From Mycobacterium sp. DL592 (GTDB taxonomy: Bacteria > Actinomycetota > Actinomycetes > Mycobacteriales > Mycobacteriaceae), in NCBI RefSeq assembly GCF_011694515.1, contig NZ_CP050192.1, positions 1,911,031 to 1,975,030 on the forward strand: a stretch of DNA of 64,000 nucleotides, read 5' to 3'. The notes below the pieces were generated by a model, which was given only the letters and a program-made list of their open reading frames with translations, did not search any database and was not told the origin of the DNA. Positions 61,359 to 64,000 of the stretch are shown piece by piece (position 1 is the first letter of the stretch; every line of letters starts with the position of its first letter). A program made the position numbers and the translations under genes.

Positions 61359-62168
61359 ATGACCTTTCGAACGCGCTCGCTCCTGATGATGCTGACCCTA
61401 TTGGTTACGACGGTCCTCGTGGCCCCTGGGCTCGGCAACGCCGACACCGGCGGCTATCCCTTTTCGTGCAGCTGGGATTCGCTGACATCTGACTTCGCGG
61501 CACGCGACGAGCTGGCGCAGTCCCCCGTCGCTACCGACCAGTGGTACACGACAACGCCCGCCGGACGGTACAAGAACGGTGGATGGGGACCGGCGGCGAG
61601 CACGTATCCGCCGCCGGTCATCCCCCAGGACTCCGGCTGCGACCCCGCGACGTGGAAGCAGGAGCGGGTCCTCGCGGTCGCGATGCGCTACCTCAACACT
61701 CCCGACAACCCGCTGGGCCTGCAGTACCGCCACCACCACATCCCGGGCTGGGATCCACCCACGTCGACGTATGCCGGTGACGCCGAAGAGAATCCGGACA
61801 CCGACGCGCCACGCAGCACCACCGCATGGGACGCCGGGCGAGGGCTGGACTGCTCGAATTTCACCGCCTGGGTCTACAACTACGGTCTGGGCATCAAGTT
61901 CGGCGGCGACGTCCACAAGCAGTTCGCCGGCAGCGCAGGGCCGATGGGCAGCCGCATCCCCGCAGAATGGCCGTTCCAGCCCGGCGATCTGATCTATCTG
62001 CATCCCAACGGAAACCCAAGCGTGGCTTCACATGTCGTGATCTACATCGATGATCAACACGTCATCGACAGCCGCGTCGACGCCCAGAACCTCCCCGGAG
62101 TCCAGATCCGCACCCGATCAGGCTGGTACCGGGACGCCGTTCTGGGCGCCTGGCGACCCATCGGGTGA
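61359..62168 (+). CDS. Secreted NlpC/P60 (C40) peptidase
   Basis: 269 residues from ATG 61359 (earlier ATGs at 61344/61347 are possible). A signal peptide (MTFRTRSLLMMLTLLVTTVLVAPGLGNA) is followed by a region of about 140 residues with WYTTTPAGRYKNGGWGPAASTYPPP and then the C40 domain: catalytic Cys in GLDCSNFTAWVYNY, His in SVASHVVIYIDDQHVID and the third polar residue in HVIDSRVD. C40 enzymes cut peptidoglycan stem peptides. It is convergent with the desulfurase gene, 16 bases apart. Confidence 0.88.
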   Translation: MTFRTRSLLMMLTLLVTTVLVAPGLGNADTGGYPFSCSWDSLTSDFAARDELAQSPVATDQWYTTTPAGRYKNGGWGPAASTYPPPVIPQDSGCDPATWKQERVLAVAMRYLNTPDNPLGLQYRHHHIPGWDPPTSTYAGDAEENPDTDAPRSTTAWDAGRGLDCSNFTAWVYNYGLGIKFGGDVHKQFAGSAGPMGSRIPAEWPFQPGDLIYLHPNGNPSVASHVVIYIDDQHVIDSRVDAQNLPGVQIRTRSGWYRDAVLGAWRPIG

Positions 62169-62184
62169 CGTGATCAGGACTGCG

Positions 62185-63999
62185 TCAGCCGACGTTGACT
62201 GCGCCCTCGGCGATTCTGCGTACGGCGTCGATGAAGATGTCGATTTCGTCGTAGGTGTTGTAGAAGGCGAAGGAGGGTCGGACGGTGGTTTCGACTCCCA
62301 TGCGGCGCAGGATGGGTTGGGCGCAGTGGTGTCCGGCGCGTACGGCGATGCCTTCGGTGTTGAGGGCTTTGCCGATTTCGATCGGGTCGTGGCCGGCGAG
62401 TACGAAGGACAGCACGCTGGCCTTCTCGTCGGCCGTGCCGATCAGCCGCACGCCGGGGATGGCGGCCAGTCGTGGGGTGGCGTATTCGAGTAGGGCGTGT
62501 TCGTAGGCGGCGATGCGGTCGATGCCGATTTTTTCGACGTAGCGTAGGGCTTCGCCGAGTCCGACGGCGTCGGCGATGTTGCCGGTGCCGGCTTCGAACT
62601 TGTTGGGTAGGCCCTGGTAGATCGAGCGTTCGATGGTGACGTCGGCGATCATGTTGCCCCCACCCTGCCATGGCGGGGTTTCGGCGAGTGCTTCTTCGGT
62701 GCCGTAGAGCACCCCGATGCCGGTGGGGCCGAAAATCTTGTGGCCGGAGAACACCAGGAAGTCCGCGCCGGTCTCGGACACGTCGATCGGGATGTGCGGC
62801 ACTGATTGGGCGGCGTCGATGAGGACGCGGGCGCCGTAGCGGTGGCCGAGTTCGACGATCTTCTCCACCGGGGTGACGGTGCCCAGGGCGTTGGAGACCT
62901 GGGTGGCCGAGACCAGCTTGGTGCGGGGACCGAGCAGGTCTTCGAACTCGCTGAGCAGCAGGTTGCCGGCATCGTCGACGGGGGCGACCTTCAGGATCGC
63001 GCCGGTCTGCTGGGCGATCATCTGCCAGGGAACGATATTGGCGTGGTGCTCCAGATTGGTGATCACGATCTCGTCACCCGGCTTGAGGTGCTTGCCGCCC
63101 CAGGCCTTGGCCACCAGGTTGATGGCTTCGGTGGTACCGCGCACGAAGATGATCTGCTCAGATTTCGGAGCTCCGATGAAGCGGCGCACCGTATCCCGGG
63201 CCTCTTCGTAGGCGTCGGTGGCGCGTGCGGCCAACTCGTGAGCGGCGCGGTGGATGTTGGAATTCTCGTGGGCGTAGAAGTAGGCCAGGCGGTCGATGAC
63301 GGCTTGGGGTTTTTGGGTGGTGGCGGCGTTGTCGAACCAGATCAGTGGTTTGCCGTTGACTGTTTCGTGCAGGATCGGGAAGTCCGCGCGGATGGCGTGG
63401 ACGTCGAAGATCTCGTGCTTGTCCGGAATCTGCGGCACCGGCTCGGCTAACTCGGGAGCTGCCGAGGTGAAGTAGTAGTTCGCCTCGTCTCCGGTTGGCG
63501 CCGAAGTCAATTCGGGTGCCGACAGGAAACTGAGGTCCGGAATCCCCGGAACTTCGTGGGGAAAGCCCGGCACCGACCCGCGCGGAGCGACCGGCACGGT
63601 GGGCGCCGCACCCGCCAGCACCCCCGGCACCGTCGGCAGGATGCCGTCGGGAACCGTGAACTCGCCCAGGTTGAACGGATTGAAGGCGCTAACCAGCCCG
63701 CTGCCGGCATGCCCGGCCGACGTTCCCGAAGTCAGATCGGGAGCGCTCCCCCGCGGTGCCACCGGTACCGATCCCGGCGGAATTGGTTCCGGCCCAGGTG
63801 AACTCGGGGCCGGAACCGCAAGCGACGGCGGCGGTGTGACGGCGGCCGGCGCGAGGTGGGTCTGCGACCCCACACCGGACTGCGCATAACTGGCAGCCGA
63901 CGTGGTGTCGGGGACTTCACCGCGGGGTGCCGGCGGCACCATCTGGGGCGGACTGTCGTTTCCGGGAATCGTTCCGGTGGAGAACAATTGTGTTGCCAT
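62185..63999 (-). CDS. Cysteine desulfurase with disordered N-terminal domain, Family 2A encapsulin cargo type
   Basis: 604 residues, about 200 longer than ordinary SufS. Residues 1-197 are Pro/Ala/Ser-rich and disordered, with the motif APRG at 24-27, 81-84 and 138-141, that is, repeats exactly 57 residues apart. The rest is a type II desulfurase: PLP Lys421 in FSGHKIFGPTG, Cys559 in RAGHHCAQPILRRMG, and DNAATTQKPQAVIDRLAYFY near its start. N-terminal extensions of this kind direct cysteine desulfurase into Family 2A encapsulin shells, where sulfur is stored. The shell gene is normally adjacent; here it would lie upstream, past base 64000. The enzyme removes sulfur from cysteine. Confidence 0.85.
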   Translation of the reverse strand: MATQLFSTGTIPGNDSPPQMVPPAPRGEVPDTTSAASYAQSGVGSQTHLAPAAVTPPPSLAVPAPSSPGPEPIPPGSVPVAPRGSAPDLTSGTSAGHAGSGLVSAFNPFNLGEFTVPDGILPTVPGVLAGAAPTVPVAPRGSVPGFPHEVPGIPDLSFLSAPELTSAPTGDEANYYFTSAAPELAEPVPQIPDKHEIFDVHAIRADFPILHETVNGKPLIWFDNAATTQKPQAVIDRLAYFYAHENSNIHRAAHELAARATDAYEEARDTVRRFIGAPKSEQIIFVRGTTEAINLVAKAWGGKHLKPGDEIVITNLEHHANIVPWQMIAQQTGAILKVAPVDDAGNLLLSEFEDLLGPRTKLVSATQVSNALGTVTPVEKIVELGHRYGARVLIDAAQSVPHIPIDVSETGADFLVFSGHKIFGPTGIGVLYGTEEALAETPPWQGGGNMIADVTIERSIYQGLPNKFEAGTGNIADAVGLGEALRYVEKIGIDRIAAYEHALLEYATPRLAAIPGVRLIGTADEKASVLSFVLAGHDPIEIGKALNTEGIAVRAGHHCAQPILRRMGVETTVRPSFAFYNTYDEIDIFIDAVRRIAEGAVNVG

Positions 64000-64000
64000 T

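Overview
The window comes from a high-GC mycobacterium, most likely a rapid-growing Mycolicibacterium-type species. The evidence is a complete yrbE/mce operon, a PGRS-like glycine-rich protein, a GlnA1 nearly identical in layout to that of M. tuberculosis, two LLM-class (F420-type) oxidoreductases, steroid-ring meta-cleavage genes and a carboxylic acid reductase. There is no CRISPR array, rRNA, tRNA or recognisable insertion sequence that I can see.

Layout. 1-4310 (+) is an inorganic-carbon uptake operon: dabB (cut by the window edge), dabA, a PII-like gene and a beta-carbonic-anhydrase homologue with a changed active-site residue. 4315-5870 (-) holds an acyl-CoA dehydrogenase and a DoxX protein. 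6009-7417 (-) is a PGRS-like secreted protein gene whose middle is broken by an assembly artefact: a stretch of degraded Illumina/Nextera adapter with a poly-T tail and an adjacent fold-back repeat. 7796-15123 is the conserved block glnA / RDD / DUF4191 / lipA / lipB / epimerase, with an amidohydrolase added. It ends in the 3' half of dlaT (15128 to about 16163), which runs straight into an mce operon, probably a misjoin.

16205-25488 (+) is yrbEA-yrbEB-mceA-F, followed by a small secreted protein. 26005-32306 is an HsaA/HsaC/KstD/HsaD-like ring-cleavage cluster with a divergent Baeyer-Villiger monooxygenase. 32440-36077 (+) is a membrane class III cyclase homologue translationally coupled to an MscS-type channel with a cyclic-nucleotide-binding domain, both with altered key residues. 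36086-46960 is a mixed region: lhgO, LLM oxidoreductase, MarR, exporters, thioesterase, P1 peptidase, rhodanese, and a Cys-less thiolase with a DUF35 protein. 46967-50614 (-) is DUF3311, a Na+/solute symporter, a histidine kinase and a response regulator in one operon. 50754-52908 holds a secreted protein that shares its leader with the PGRS protein, a PPOX-fold protein and an unrecognised protein.

53350-58328 is an HxlR regulator divergent from a carboxylic acid reductase and an SDR, with a perfect 24-bp palindrome in between. 58345-61187 carries a duplicated gene fragment, a second LLM enzyme, a small cysteine-containing secreted protein, YaeQ, a small membrane protein and a frameshifted SpoIIM-type gene. 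61359-63999 holds an NlpC/P60 protein and a cysteine desulfurase whose long disordered N-terminus has three PRG motifs spaced exactly 57 residues apart, the hallmark of a Family 2A encapsulin cargo protein. Its shell gene, if present, should lie just beyond the right edge.

Many start codons are GTG, and overlaps of the type ATGA/GTGA are common, so operons are inferred mainly from spacing. All assignments were made by reading the sequence and from family knowledge; no search was run.
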